Source: Brucella thiophenivorans
Lineage (GTDB): Bacteria > Pseudomonadota > Alphaproteobacteria > Rhizobiales > Rhizobiaceae
Length of the DNA: 64,000 nucleotides
Assembly (NCBI RefSeq): GCF_002252445.1
Contig: NZ_NNRJ01000051.1
Location: 519,163-583,162, forward strand
Direction: 5' to 3'
Shown here: piece by piece, positions 45,140-53,533 of the stretch
How the letters are laid out: every line of letters starts with the position of its first letter
Numbering within the stretch: the stretch's first letter is position 1
The notes under the pieces: model-generated
What the model saw: the letters and a program-made list of their open reading frames with translations, nothing else
Databases searched by the model: none
Told to the model about the DNA's origin: nothing
Translations under genes and position numbers: made by a program

Positions 45140-45159
45140 TCTTTGCGTTTTGGCAAAGA
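45140..45159. promoter_or_regulatory. NnrR-type box between norE and the 51-residue membrane gene
   Basis: An exact copy of the 20-base element at 44228-44247, core TTGCG-TTTT-GGCAA. The class II start on the plus strand would be near 45191, leaving a 20-base leader with AAGGA for the small gene at 45211. Toward norE the spacing is tight. Confidence 0.8.
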
Positions 45160-45210
45160 AAAATCGCGCATGCAGATGCATGGTGAATTTTCATGACAAG
45201 GAATGTTTCA

Positions 45211-45366
45211 ATGACGGACGCACAGGTCGGACTTATGATTGCAACCCCCGCAATCATCGTCTTTTCGCTGGTTCTTTATCGAATGGGCGCGTTGCAAGGC
45301 GCAGGAACGCTTTCAGCGGTTGCCGTATCAATTGTGATCGCAGCTATTCTCTTTTTGGGGCAATAA
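45211..45366 (+). CDS. 51-residue two-helix membrane protein beside the nor operon
   Basis: Not recognised. The product starts MTDAQVGLMIATPAIIVFSL, has a short polar turn YRMGALQGAG, then a second helix VAVSIVIAAILFLGQ. AAGGA stands eight bases before ATG 45211; an upstream in-frame ATG at 45193 lacks one. It begins 52 bases after the NnrR box and ends three bases before the hemerythrin gene, so both probably share one nitric-oxide-induced transcript. It could be a small partner of NorCB or of the hemerythrin; this is inference. Confidence 0.75.
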   Translation: MTDAQVGLMIATPAIIVFSLVLYRMGALQGAGTLSAVAVSIVIAAILFLGQ

Positions 45367-45369
45367 TCC

Positions 45370-45843
45370 ATGCAAGCACCCTCACTCATGCACGCAGCCG
45401 ATGTCAGCCATCTTGAAGCGCATCATGGCGAATTGCTCAATTTATGCCTGCAACTGGAAGAAACTGCCGACGAGCTGGAAATCAGCCGCTCGCCGCAAGA
45501 TTATCTTAAGCTTGCGGCGCTCATCCCAAAACTTATCAACGAAACGCATGAGCTTGAAGAGAAAGTACTTTTTCCCGATTTTGACCAGCAGGCCAATTCG
45601 CATTTTGCGAGCGTCATCATTGAGCGTCTGAAAGCCGAGCATCGCTGTGATCGGCTGGCTGCGGATAAACTGGCGCAGAGATTGACGGCCATTGCAGAAA
45701 ACAGAAGCACGCATGCACCGGAGACAGTCGGCTATATGATCCGCGGCTTTCTGGAGAGCCTGCGCCGTCATATCCTATCAGAAAAATTGATGATCGAAGC
45801 CCTGCTCGCAGCCAAATCCGAACAGCGCGAAGTGTTCGGCTAA
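45370..45843 (+). CDS. Hemerythrin HHE-domain protein
   Basis: A 157-residue four-helix protein. The diiron-type ligands appear as HLEAHHGELL, ETHELEEKVLFPDF, AEHRCDR and LRRHILSEKLMIEALL. Such proteins bind a nonheme diiron site and can take up NO or O2, or repair iron centres (compare the DNRN/YtfE group), though the Cys-rich N-terminal of YtfE is absent. It follows the small membrane gene directly and its stop overlaps that of nnrS on the other strand by a few bases. Confidence 0.87.
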   Translation: MQAPSLMHAADVSHLEAHHGELLNLCLQLEETADELEISRSPQDYLKLAALIPKLINETHELEEKVLFPDFDQQANSHFASVIIERLKAEHRCDRLAADKLAQRLTAIAENRSTHAPETVGYMIRGFLESLRRHILSEKLMIEALLAAKSEQREVFG

Positions 45844-47057
45844 CCCAGTTGGTTATCGCCGCGCTGCAACACGCGAATTGCAGGCCAATAGGATCTCAGC
45901 CACAGCAAAAACGCAGTCGCCCATAAGATGGCTGTTATTGCATAAGGTGGTCCCGGCAATTCTGGGATCACATCCATATCCGGTAAAACCCTGAAGGCAA
46001 CCGCCAGAACCAGAAGCAAGATCGCAAGCTTTGCCGCGCGCGGCAGGCCAAGCGACTGATGCGTATGCAACAGACCTGCAATACAGAAGATGGCCAATAC
46101 GCCAAGCCCCAGCCCGCCCATCAGCGCCACATGGACGCCTGCAAGTTCCGGTATTGGTGCACCAAGCTTTGCCAAACCACTCAATAACAAGCCAAGTCCC
46201 GCGAGAGCGGATGAGCCAGCAAGTGCGACTATTTCGGCCCGCAAAGCGGCTTTGCCAATGAAGGCTTCGCCAACGCGATCCATAAACGCGGCGCCCGCTG
46301 CAATCAGCACATAGCCACATGTTTCGGGCGAGAAGGCCAGCAGATCGACAAGGATTGCGACAACCACCAGCCCCGATGCCAGATTGAGCCTGCCGGGATG
46401 CGGGCGAAATGGCGCTGTCGAGCGCGTCGGATCGAGAACCAGATTGGTGATCGGAACCGTAATACGCGCCAGCGCAATACCGAGAAGCCCCAAAAAGACC
46501 AACCCTGCTATGCGCAGCATATGGCTGGCAAGCTCGATATTCTCAACCAGAAATCCATAGCGCACGACCGCTTCGCATAGCGTCAATGCCAATACCCAGC
46601 CAATAAAGGGAAAGAGACGATCAGTTCGCTGCGCAATCGTAATGCGAACCATATAGAGGACGAGAAAACCAAGCCATGCAAGATCGCATATCGCACCGAT
46701 AAGCCCGATGCTGTCAGCACCCAAAAACCCAACCAGCCGCCCTGTCAGCCACAGTGCTGCGAGGATCAGAAGCGGACTGCCCTGCAAGCGTTTGGTGTCA
46801 GTCCATTCAGGCACAGCCGTCGTGATAAAGCCGATCAAGGCTGCGCCGAACACGCCAAAGATCATTTCATGCGCGTGCCAGAGGGCTGGCGGCGTAGAGC
46901 GCACCAGCGGCAGATCGAGGCCAAAAACCAGCACCCATTGCAACGGCCAGAGCGCCGCATAAAGTGCTGCCAGCGGAAAAAATAGCCGAAAGCCTTCATC
47001 GGTCAAAACACGCAACAAAGGCTCACCCGCTGCGGGCCGCTTAACGATAGCCGTCAT
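45840..47057 (-). CDS. nnrS: NnrS family protein 1
   Basis: A 405-residue membrane protein with about 12 helices. The NnrS signature is PALWHAHEMIFGVFGAALIG near residue 60 and TAVPEWTDTKRL after it. NnrS is a heme- and copper-containing protein tied to nitric oxide metabolism and relief of NO stress. The gene overlaps the ABC ATPase gene by four bases and is therefore the last gene of the transporter operon, an unusual place for nnrS. Confidence 0.92.
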   Translation of the reverse strand: MTAIVKRPAAGEPLLRVLTDEGFRLFFPLAALYAALWPLQWVLVFGLDLPLVRSTPPALWHAHEMIFGVFGAALIGFITTAVPEWTDTKRLQGSPLLILAALWLTGRLVGFLGADSIGLIGAICDLAWLGFLVLYMVRITIAQRTDRLFPFIGWVLALTLCEAVVRYGFLVENIELASHMLRIAGLVFLGLLGIALARITVPITNLVLDPTRSTAPFRPHPGRLNLASGLVVVAILVDLLAFSPETCGYVLIAAGAAFMDRVGEAFIGKAALRAEIVALAGSSALAGLGLLLSGLAKLGAPIPELAGVHVALMGGLGLGVLAIFCIAGLLHTHQSLGLPRAAKLAILLLVLAVAFRVLPDMDVIPELPGPPYAITAILWATAFLLWLRSYWPAIRVLQRGDNQLG

Positions 47058-47803
47058 GGCCGCCTCCGTTCATCGACATCGTCAATATGACGGAAAATCG
47101 GATCATGTTTGAGAAAGGCCTGAACGATTGCAAACACTTCTTCATCCGAGCGCTCGCCCGGCGATTGAGGGAGTATCCGTTCGCCTGCAATGCCATTGCC
47201 ATCACTATTGAGAACGACAATACGATGCGCAATGCGTGCCGCTTCCATAAGATCATGGGTCACGAAAATTGCCGCAAAGCGCGTCGTCCGGCCTGCATCG
47301 ATTATAATGTCCTGCATCCGGCGCTTGAGTGCGACATCGAGGGCTGTAAACGGCTCGTCACAAAACAGAAAATCAGGTTCGATGACGAGTGCGCGGGCAA
47401 TGGCGACACGCTGCTGCATACCGCCTGAAAGCTCAGACGGATATTTGTCGAGATCAGCAGGATCAAACGCAACGCGCATGGCTGCACGTTTTACAGCCTC
47501 ATCGCGCGCTTTGCGCCCCTGCCCTGCAATGCGCAAAGGATAGCCGATATTGTCATTGGCCGTTGCCCAGGGCAGCAAACGTGGCTCCTGAAAAATCATA
47601 CCATGACGATGATAATTGCGGTTTACCCGTCCATAACGGGAAGCAACAATGCCTGCCGCAATATGGATCAATGTACTTTTGCCACAACCGGACGGCCCGA
47701 CCAGCGCAACAATTTCAGCAGAATTTATATCAAGATCGATATGGTCAAGCACGGTGCGCCCGAAATAGGCATGCCCGATGCGTTTGAGTTCAAGCGCTGT
47801 CAT
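47054..47803 (-). CDS. ABC transporter ATPase (NitT/TauT type)
   Basis: A 249-residue ATPase with Walker A GPSGCGKST, signature LSGGMQQRVAIARAL, Walker B FLFCDEPFTALD and the switch His in VTHDLMEA. Sequence style is that of the nitrate/sulfonate/taurine group. ATG 47803 is chosen because it gives a four-base overlap with the permease gene. It is coupled on both sides and lies in one operon with nnrS. Confidence 0.93.
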   Translation of the reverse strand: MTALELKRIGHAYFGRTVLDHIDLDINSAEIVALVGPSGCGKSTLIHIAAGIVASRYGRVNRNYHRHGMIFQEPRLLPWATANDNIGYPLRIAGQGRKARDEAVKRAAMRVAFDPADLDKYPSELSGGMQQRVAIARALVIEPDFLFCDEPFTALDVALKRRMQDIIIDAGRTTRFAAIFVTHDLMEAARIAHRIVVLNSDGNGIAGERILPQSPGERSDEEVFAIVQAFLKHDPIFRHIDDVDERRRP

Positions 47804-48612
47804 CGTTTTACGCCCCATGGCTGTGCGGCTGCACGCCAGCGCTCAAATTCGGCACGAACCGGATGCACCAAGCCATATTCGATGACGATAAGTGCTGTGA
47901 CAGCGATCAAAACCCAAGCGAGCGAACCGGCAATATCGAGATTGGCGCGGCTGCGTGCGAGCTCACCACCAATACCGCCGACATTGGCAAGCAGTTCTGC
48001 CATGACCGCCACCTTGAAGGCTGATCCGAGCGACACTGCGAGTGCTGGAAAAAGATGCGCTGAAACATGGCGCAGGCTGAGTGTCGTCAGCCGTTTCCAT
48101 GCGCTAGCACCAAACGCGCGCGCCATATCGTCAAGCTTGCGATCACGCGTCATGATGCCTTCGGCAACGGAAACGAAAATAAGCGGCGACGAGGATACGA
48201 GAATGGTCATGGCGACGGTCCCATCCGTCGAACCAAACCAGATCATTGCAAGCACGATCCAAGCAATCGGCGGCACACCGAGCAGAACAGTTACGAGTGG
48301 TCGTGCAAGCCGTAGCACAGCCGGAAAATAACCAGCCGCAAGCCCAAGACTTGCGCCTGCGAGAGCCGCAACTGCAAAACCTTTCAAAGCGCGGCGACTG
48401 GTGAGAAATGTCAGTTCCCACGCCTGATGATCGCCTAATATGACAATTGCTGCATTGAGCGTTGCCAATGGCGATGGCAGGATAAAATCGCCATAGGCTT
48501 TGTGCCCAACTTGCCAGACTGCGGCCAGCAGCATAAGTGCGGCAAGACCAGACCACGCGGACCATAAAAAGCGTCCGGTGCGTCCGATCCTGTCAGTCCA
48601 CATCGTCAACAT
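47800..48612 (-). CDS. ABC transporter permease (NitT/TauT type)
   Basis: A 270-residue inner-membrane protein with six helices and the EAA-loop region DDMARAFGASAWKRLTTLSL that docks the ATPase. The helix ending LGVPPIAWIVLAMIWFG is typical of SsuC/TauC-like permeases. Its ATG directly follows the stop of the binding-protein gene. The substrate is unknown. Confidence 0.92.
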   Translation of the reverse strand: MLTMWTDRIGRTGRFLWSAWSGLAALMLLAAVWQVGHKAYGDFILPSPLATLNAAIVILGDHQAWELTFLTSRRALKGFAVAALAGASLGLAAGYFPAVLRLARPLVTVLLGVPPIAWIVLAMIWFGSTDGTVAMTILVSSSPLIFVSVAEGIMTRDRKLDDMARAFGASAWKRLTTLSLRHVSAHLFPALAVSLGSAFKVAVMAELLANVGGIGGELARSRANLDIAGSLAWVLIAVTALIVIEYGLVHPVRAEFERWRAAAQPWGVKR

Positions 48613-49638
48613 TTAAAGATAAAAGCCGTTATCCGGCAATTTCCCACCAATAATTGCTGCATCATTTGCAGCTAAGGTTTCCAACATCGTTTCAATCGCA
48701 GGCCGTGCCTTGGTTGCGCGTGTTACGACAAGACGCGATGTTGCAATGGAAGCCGCAAGAACCGGCTCCGGAAAGTCCAGCGATTGCGCAGCGATGCTTG
48801 CAGCCTTTGCAGGGTCCGCATTCACGCGTTGCGATGCCGCTTCAAGAACAGCCTGCAAACTGTCTGGCAATTCAGGATTTTCGGTCATCAGCTTTTGCGT
48901 CAGCACCAGTCCCGCTTGCGGCAGGATTGGCGCTTTGCCCGTCACTTCACCCCAGACTTTTTGCACATCAATGGTGCGGCTGATGTTTTTGCCTGCGGCT
49001 TTGCCGAGCATGATTGCCGCAGAAATTGCCGGCTCTGGGGCTAGCACCGCATCAACCTTGCCTGTCAGCAGCATCTGCATTGCCTCGACCGGCGAAGATG
49101 TATGTTCAAGCGCGATATCGGTTTCCGGCGACAGCCCGTATTCCAGAAGCAGCCGCTTTAATACGAGATCTGGCATATCATTACGAAATGGCACGGCCAG
49201 CCGCTTACCTTTAAGCGCCGGGATTGTCGTGAGACTTGCATCGCCTGAAACAATGTAAATAAGACCATCTGTCATTGTGTTGAGCAGCTTGAGCTTCATC
49301 CCGCGATTATAGAGATTGGCTGCGACCTGAACCGGCAGAACCACCGCCGACATGGTGCCGGATGTCAGGCCCGCACGCATCTCATCGGGACTACGCCAGA
49401 CCTTGAAACTCGTTTTGCCTGCGAGCCCGGCAATATCTCCCGACGCCAAAGCCTCGGCCAAAATGATCGAAGGCCCAGCGGGTGGCCCGTAAAGCACCAG
49501 TTCTTCCAATGCTGCAGCCTGCGCAATGTCACCCATGAAACGGGATGCCAGCAAGCCAGTCGGAATAGCAGCAAGACCCGCAAGCAATGTGCGGCGCTTC
49601 ATGGGTGCAGCAAGGATAGCACTCAGCAGTTCAGTCAT
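48613..49638 (-). CDS. ABC transporter substrate-binding protein (NMT1/THI5-like)
   Basis: A 341-residue periplasmic binding protein. MKRRTLLAGLAAIPTGLLAS is a Tat-like signal. The mature part has the two-lobe NitT/TauT pattern: LYGPPAGPSIILAEALASGD, FKVWRSPDEMRAGLTSGTMS, LKGKRLAVPFRNDMPDLVLK, SPVEAMQMLLTGKVDAVLAP. GGAG stands seven bases before ATG 49638. It heads the operon that ends with nnrS. A Tat route would suit a protein that folds with a cofactor or metal before export. Confidence 0.9.
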   Translation of the reverse strand: MTELLSAILAAPMKRRTLLAGLAAIPTGLLASRFMGDIAQAAALEELVLYGPPAGPSIILAEALASGDIAGLAGKTSFKVWRSPDEMRAGLTSGTMSAVVLPVQVAANLYNRGMKLKLLNTMTDGLIYIVSGDASLTTIPALKGKRLAVPFRNDMPDLVLKRLLLEYGLSPETDIALEHTSSPVEAMQMLLTGKVDAVLAPEPAISAAIMLGKAAGKNISRTIDVQKVWGEVTGKAPILPQAGLVLTQKLMTENPELPDSLQAVLEAASQRVNADPAKAASIAAQSLDFPEPVLAASIATSRLVVTRATKARPAIETMLETLAANDAAIIGGKLPDNGFYL

Positions 49639-49697
49639 TTTGCACTCCAATGGCCTCAGAACTGCCCCATCATTAGAACTGTGGTTAGTGCTGATCT

Positions 49698-49711
49698 TTG
49701 ATTTGGATCAA
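49698..49711. promoter_or_regulatory. FNR-type box between the ABC-nnrS operon and the TonB receptor
   Basis: TTGAT-TTGG-ATCAA. On the minus strand TAATGA (49675-49670) is at the exact class II distance, giving a start near 49663 for the ABC-nnrS operon. On the plus strand TTTATT (49732-49737) could serve the receptor gene. Confidence 0.8.
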
Positions 49712-49798
49712 AGAGGATTATTTTAATCAAGTTTATTGGTCAGCAATTATTCAGACGGGACAAGCGAGTGAAGACGCTCGCAATTGCAGGGGATATTC

Positions 49799-52063
49799 AT
49801 GCGTATTGAGCAAAGCAGAGCGGGCACAGCATCGCGGTGTGGTTTTCACAAGGGGCGAGTACTTCAACTTCTGACATCGACCGGAATGGTACTGATCGGC
49901 GCCTGTTCCTTTGCTCTTGCGCAATCTGCTTCTCCCGGAGCATCAATTGTACTCGATCCAATCATCATTGGCGCAGATGACAACGCAGCGCTGAAAAAGC
50001 GCTTCGATGCCATGCCGGGCGGCGTGGCGCTCGTCGAACAAAAAGACAGGCTGGTCACTGCAAACGAGACGGTATCACGCGCGTTAAGCTCTGTACCCGG
50101 TGTCGTCGTACAGAATTTCTTCGGCGGCAACGACCAGCCACGCATTCAAATCCGCGGATCAGGCTTGCAGCAAAACCCGGTTGAACGCGGCATACTCATG
50201 CTGCAAGACGGTCTGCCGCTCAATCGTGCAGACGGCTCTTATGCAGTTGGTTTTGCCAATCCAAGCCTTGCGGAAACGATAGAAGTTTATCGCGGATATA
50301 TGGCCAACCGGCTTGGTGCCACGGTCTTGGGCGGTGCGCTTAATTTCGTCTCACCAACTGGCGCGCAATATCAGGGTGTTGAAGGCACGGTCAGCGGCGG
50401 ATCGTTTGGACAGGCTGGCGTTTCTGCCAAGGCTGGTTTTCAAAATGGCACAATGGATGGGTTGTTTCAGGCAGACTACACCCGCCGGGACGGCTTCCGT
50501 GAATATAACGAATCCCAACGCGTGAGCGTCGGCGGCAATGTCGGCTTCGAAGTCACCGATAATATCAAAACTCGGTTGTTCTGGGGCTATACCGACCTCG
50601 GTTTTGATGTGTCCGGGCCGCTGACCAAAAGCCAGCTTGAAGCCGATCCGCGTCAGGTTCACACGGGTCCGACAGTCACTCCTAATGGTGCGATCAATCC
50701 CGGTCCGAACGTGCTGCGTGACCGACCGCGGCGAGATGCCAAACAGCTTCTGATTGGCTCACGCACGACAGCCGAATTCGACGCGCATCTCATCGACGTT
50801 GCGCTGGGCTACACCTATACGGACGACACATTCCGCTTTCCGATTTCCGCAGGTATCCGCGAAACCAAGGGCGGCGACTTCACTGGGGTAGTGCGCTATG
50901 CCTATACCCCTGACGATGCAGCCCCTCTGCCGTTGTTTGAAACCACCGCACAATATTCCATTGGCTCGGCAGACCGCAATTATTACCTTAACCAGTCAGG
51001 CACGCAGGGCGCACAATTTGGTGAAAACAAGCTTGATGCCAGCACACTTTCGCTGCATGCGGGTTTCAATGTACCGCTCAACGATACAATCACCGTTTCG
51101 CCGGCAATTTCCTATGCCTATGCAAGTCGCAAGAACGACGACCTTTATGGTCTTTCGACACGGCCAACCATTGCCTATAATCCGGCAATCCCAACCATGC
51201 GACTACCCAATGGCGCAGTGCCAACCGGCGGCACCAGCTATGACCGCACCTATCAGGGCTGGAGCCCAAGTCTTGGCCTGACCTATAAGCCCGATGACAG
51301 CAATACATTCTTTGCAGCCGTCAGCCGCAGTTTTGAACCGCCGACACATGATGATCTTCTGGCCACTATCAATGGCACACCAAACAGCAGTGCCGGACGG
51401 CCAAATCCCGGCGCACCTTTCGCCCGTTCTGATGCATTCCGCACACCTGATCTGGATGCCCAGACCGCGACCACAATCGAGGCTGGCTGGAGATCGGAAA
51501 TGGGACAATTTGCATGGGATCTGACGAGTTATTATTCATGGGTCAACAATGAACTGTTGAGCCTGCGCGACGTGACAGGCGCTTCGCTTGGTGCCATCAA
51601 TGCCGATGATACGCGGCATTTCGGCATTGAACTTGGCGTCTCAACGCAGATTACCGACCGCATTTCAGGGCGCGTTGCCTATACTTATCAGGACTTCCGC
51701 TTCCATGATGATCAGCTTCGTGGTGATAACCGCCTTGCCGGTGCGCCACAACAAATCATCAATACCTTGCTGAACTACGAGGTGACGGATCGCTGGACAC
51801 TGCAAGGCTCGGTGCAATGGGTGCCAACAAAAACACCTGTCGATAACATGAACACGCTTTATTCAGATCCATATGCAGTGGTTGATCTGCGCACCGAGGT
51901 CAAGATTAGTGATAATCTGCAGTTCTTTGGAGAAGTCACAAATGTGTTCAACGAGAAATATGCAAGCTCGACGCTTATCGTCGATCAGGCGCGCGCCGAT
52001 CAGGCTGCATTTCTGCCAGGCGATGGACGCGGCTTCTTTGTTGGCCTGAAAGCCAAGTATTAA
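49799..52063 (+). CDS. TonB-dependent outer-membrane receptor
   Basis: A 754-residue beta-barrel receptor. A long signal region (about 45 residues, ending SFALAQS) precedes the plug: RALSSVPGVVVQNFFGGNDQ, PRIQIRGSGLQQNPVERGI, and GATVLGGALNFVSPTGAQYQ. The barrel ends with aromatic GFFVGLKAKY. A TonB box candidate lies in IVLDPIIIG. The style is that of siderophore/heme or copper receptors, but the ligand is not known. AGGGG stands before ATG 49799. It diverges from the ABC-nnrS operon and shares an FNR box with it. Confidence 0.93.
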   Translation: MRIEQSRAGTASRCGFHKGRVLQLLTSTGMVLIGACSFALAQSASPGASIVLDPIIIGADDNAALKKRFDAMPGGVALVEQKDRLVTANETVSRALSSVPGVVVQNFFGGNDQPRIQIRGSGLQQNPVERGILMLQDGLPLNRADGSYAVGFANPSLAETIEVYRGYMANRLGATVLGGALNFVSPTGAQYQGVEGTVSGGSFGQAGVSAKAGFQNGTMDGLFQADYTRRDGFREYNESQRVSVGGNVGFEVTDNIKTRLFWGYTDLGFDVSGPLTKSQLEADPRQVHTGPTVTPNGAINPGPNVLRDRPRRDAKQLLIGSRTTAEFDAHLIDVALGYTYTDDTFRFPISAGIRETKGGDFTGVVRYAYTPDDAAPLPLFETTAQYSIGSADRNYYLNQSGTQGAQFGENKLDASTLSLHAGFNVPLNDTITVSPAISYAYASRKNDDLYGLSTRPTIAYNPAIPTMRLPNGAVPTGGTSYDRTYQGWSPSLGLTYKPDDSNTFFAAVSRSFEPPTHDDLLATINGTPNSSAGRPNPGAPFARSDAFRTPDLDAQTATTIEAGWRSEMGQFAWDLTSYYSWVNNELLSLRDVTGASLGAINADDTRHFGIELGVSTQITDRISGRVAYTYQDFRFHDDQLRGDNRLAGAPQQIINTLLNYEVTDRWTLQGSVQWVPTKTPVDNMNTLYSDPYAVVDLRTEVKISDNLQFFGEVTNVFNEKYASSTLIVDQARADQAAFLPGDGRGFFVGLKAKY

Positions 52064-52072
52064 ATCGTAAAA

Positions 52073-52110
52073 TGCACCCTTTTGCAGCTTTCAATATGCG
52101 AGAGGGTGCA
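52073..52110 (+). terminator. Possible terminator after the TonB receptor
   Basis: TGCACCCT pairs with AGGGTGCA around a 22-base loop; the bases after it are T-rich but mixed. Confidence 0.4.
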
Positions 52111-52212
52111 TAATCCTGTTTCTTTCATGTGTCGTGTCTGGTAGCGCTTTCTCAAGTTCCCCCAACCCTGTTGCCTCGCTTAGAGTGCCAGCGTAGGTGA
52201 CTGGAGTAAGCA

Positions 52213-52914
52213 ATGACCACCGACATATCCTTGAAGGCGCTGGTGCGTGACCTGCCGGTTTTTGCAGGCATGGAAGCACAGGCTTTCGACAAGCTTCTTG
52301 ATCAATCAACCCATAGAGTGGTCCCACAGGGGCGCTCGGTTTTCCAACAAGGCGAAGAAGCAAAACTTTTTTATATTCTGGTACATGGTCGCCTGAAAGT
52401 TACTCAAGTCACAACCGATGGGCAGCAGCTCATTGTGCGCGTGGTCAATCCCGGCGATCTTTTTGGCTTTGCATTAGCACTGGGCCGCAAAGATTACCCC
52501 GGCACCCCATTGGCTCTGGTCGACAGCAGCGTGCTTGCCTGGCCAATGGAACTCATGACAGATTTCATGGCGCGCCATCCCACCCTTGCCGTTAAAACCA
52601 TGCAGATGATCGGTAGTCGTCTGGATGCGGCGCACTCCCGTATCCGTGAAATCTCCACACAAGAAGTCGAGCAGCGCGTCGCGCATGCAATCATCCGGCT
52701 TGCGCGTGAAGCTGGCATCAAAGAAGAGACCGGCATTCGCATCGACTTTCCGGTTTCCCGACAGGATATTGCCGAACTGACCGGCACGACTCTTCATACT
52801 GTTTCACGCATCATCAGCCAATGGCAGGGCAAAGGCTGGGTTGAAGGTGGGCGAAAATCACTGCTGGTAAGGGATTTGAAACGCCTCAAGAACATTGCTG
52901 AACGAGATAACTGA
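52213..52914 (+). CDS. Crp/Fnr-family denitrification regulator (NnrA/NnrR-like), paralogue 2
   Basis: A 233-residue Crp/Fnr protein, about as long as and clearly homologous to the one at 33287: GRLKVTQVTTDGQQLIVRVV, NPGDLFGFALALGRKDYPGT, QEVEQRVAHAIIRLAREAG and FPVSRQDIAELTGTTLHTVS. No FNR-type cluster cysteines. The TLHTVSR recognition helix is the same as in paralogue 1, so both should read the same kind of site. It precedes pseudoazurin and the second nnrS. No clear operator of its own was found. Confidence 0.82.
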   Translation: MTTDISLKALVRDLPVFAGMEAQAFDKLLDQSTHRVVPQGRSVFQQGEEAKLFYILVHGRLKVTQVTTDGQQLIVRVVNPGDLFGFALALGRKDYPGTPLALVDSSVLAWPMELMTDFMARHPTLAVKTMQMIGSRLDAAHSRIREISTQEVEQRVAHAIIRLAREAGIKEETGIRIDFPVSRQDIAELTGTTLHTVSRIISQWQGKGWVEGGRKSLLVRDLKRLKNIAERDN

Positions 52915-52941
52915 GTTTTATCCTCCACTATTCCGATCTGT

Positions 52942-52955
52942 TTGATCTCAATCAA
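52942..52955 (+). promoter_or_regulatory. FNR-type box of the pseudoazurin promoter
   Basis: TTGAT-CTCA-ATCAA. TAAAAC (52978-52983) stands at the exact class II distance, predicting a start near 52990 and a 58-base leader. Confidence 0.85.
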
Positions 52956-53047
52956 AGATATGCGCTTCGAGCCGTTCTAAAACTCTCTATGACTGGCGCT
53001 TGGGCACGTTAGCGAGGCCGCCCGGGCCAGCTATGGAGATCAAAAAA

Positions 53048-53488
53048 ATGCGTAAATTTGCAATTTCGTTCGCTGCCGCTGGCCTTAGCCTTATGATGGC
53101 AGCACCTGTACTTGCTGAGAACATTGAAGTTCATATGCTCAACAAGGGCGCTGAAGGCGCTATGGTTTTCGAACCAAGCTATATCAAAGCTAATCCCGGC
53201 GACACAATCACTTTCATCCCCACCGACAAGGGTCATAATGTCGAGTCGATCAAGGGTATGATCCCGGAAGGCGTTGAAGCCTTCAAAAGCAAGGTCAACG
53301 AAAACTACGTGCTCACCGTCACTGAACAAGGTGCTTATTTCGTAAAATGCACCCCGCATTATGCAATGGGCATGGTTGCGCTGCTGGTCGTTGGCGAAAA
53401 TCCGGCAAACCTTGATGATATTGTTGCGGCCAAAAAGCCAAAGCCCGTTCAGGCACGTCTTGAAAAGGCAATTGCCAGCGCGAAGTAA
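53048..53488 (+). CDS. azu: Pseudoazurin
   Basis: A periplasmic type 1 copper protein that gives electrons to NirK. The 146-residue precursor has a Sec signal peptide ending APVLA, then mature [20 protein letters not shown]. Copper ligands are the His in KGHNVES and C, H and M in [12 protein letters not shown] 53048 has GGAG nine bases upstream; ATG 53033 is possible but gives a poorer signal peptide. It is placed away from nirK, next to a regulator gene and the second nnrS. Confidence 0.95.
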   Translation: MRKFAISFAAAGLSLMMAAPVLAENIEVHMLNKGAEGAMVFEPSYIKANPGDTITFIPTDKGHNVESIKGMIPEGVEAFKSKVNENYVLTVTEQGAYFVKCTPHYAMGMVALLVVGENPANLDDIVAAKKPKPVQARLEKAIASAK

Positions 53489-53533
53489 AAAATCCCTGAA
53501 AGTTGCTTGCAACCGGTCAGATAAGAGGATGTC

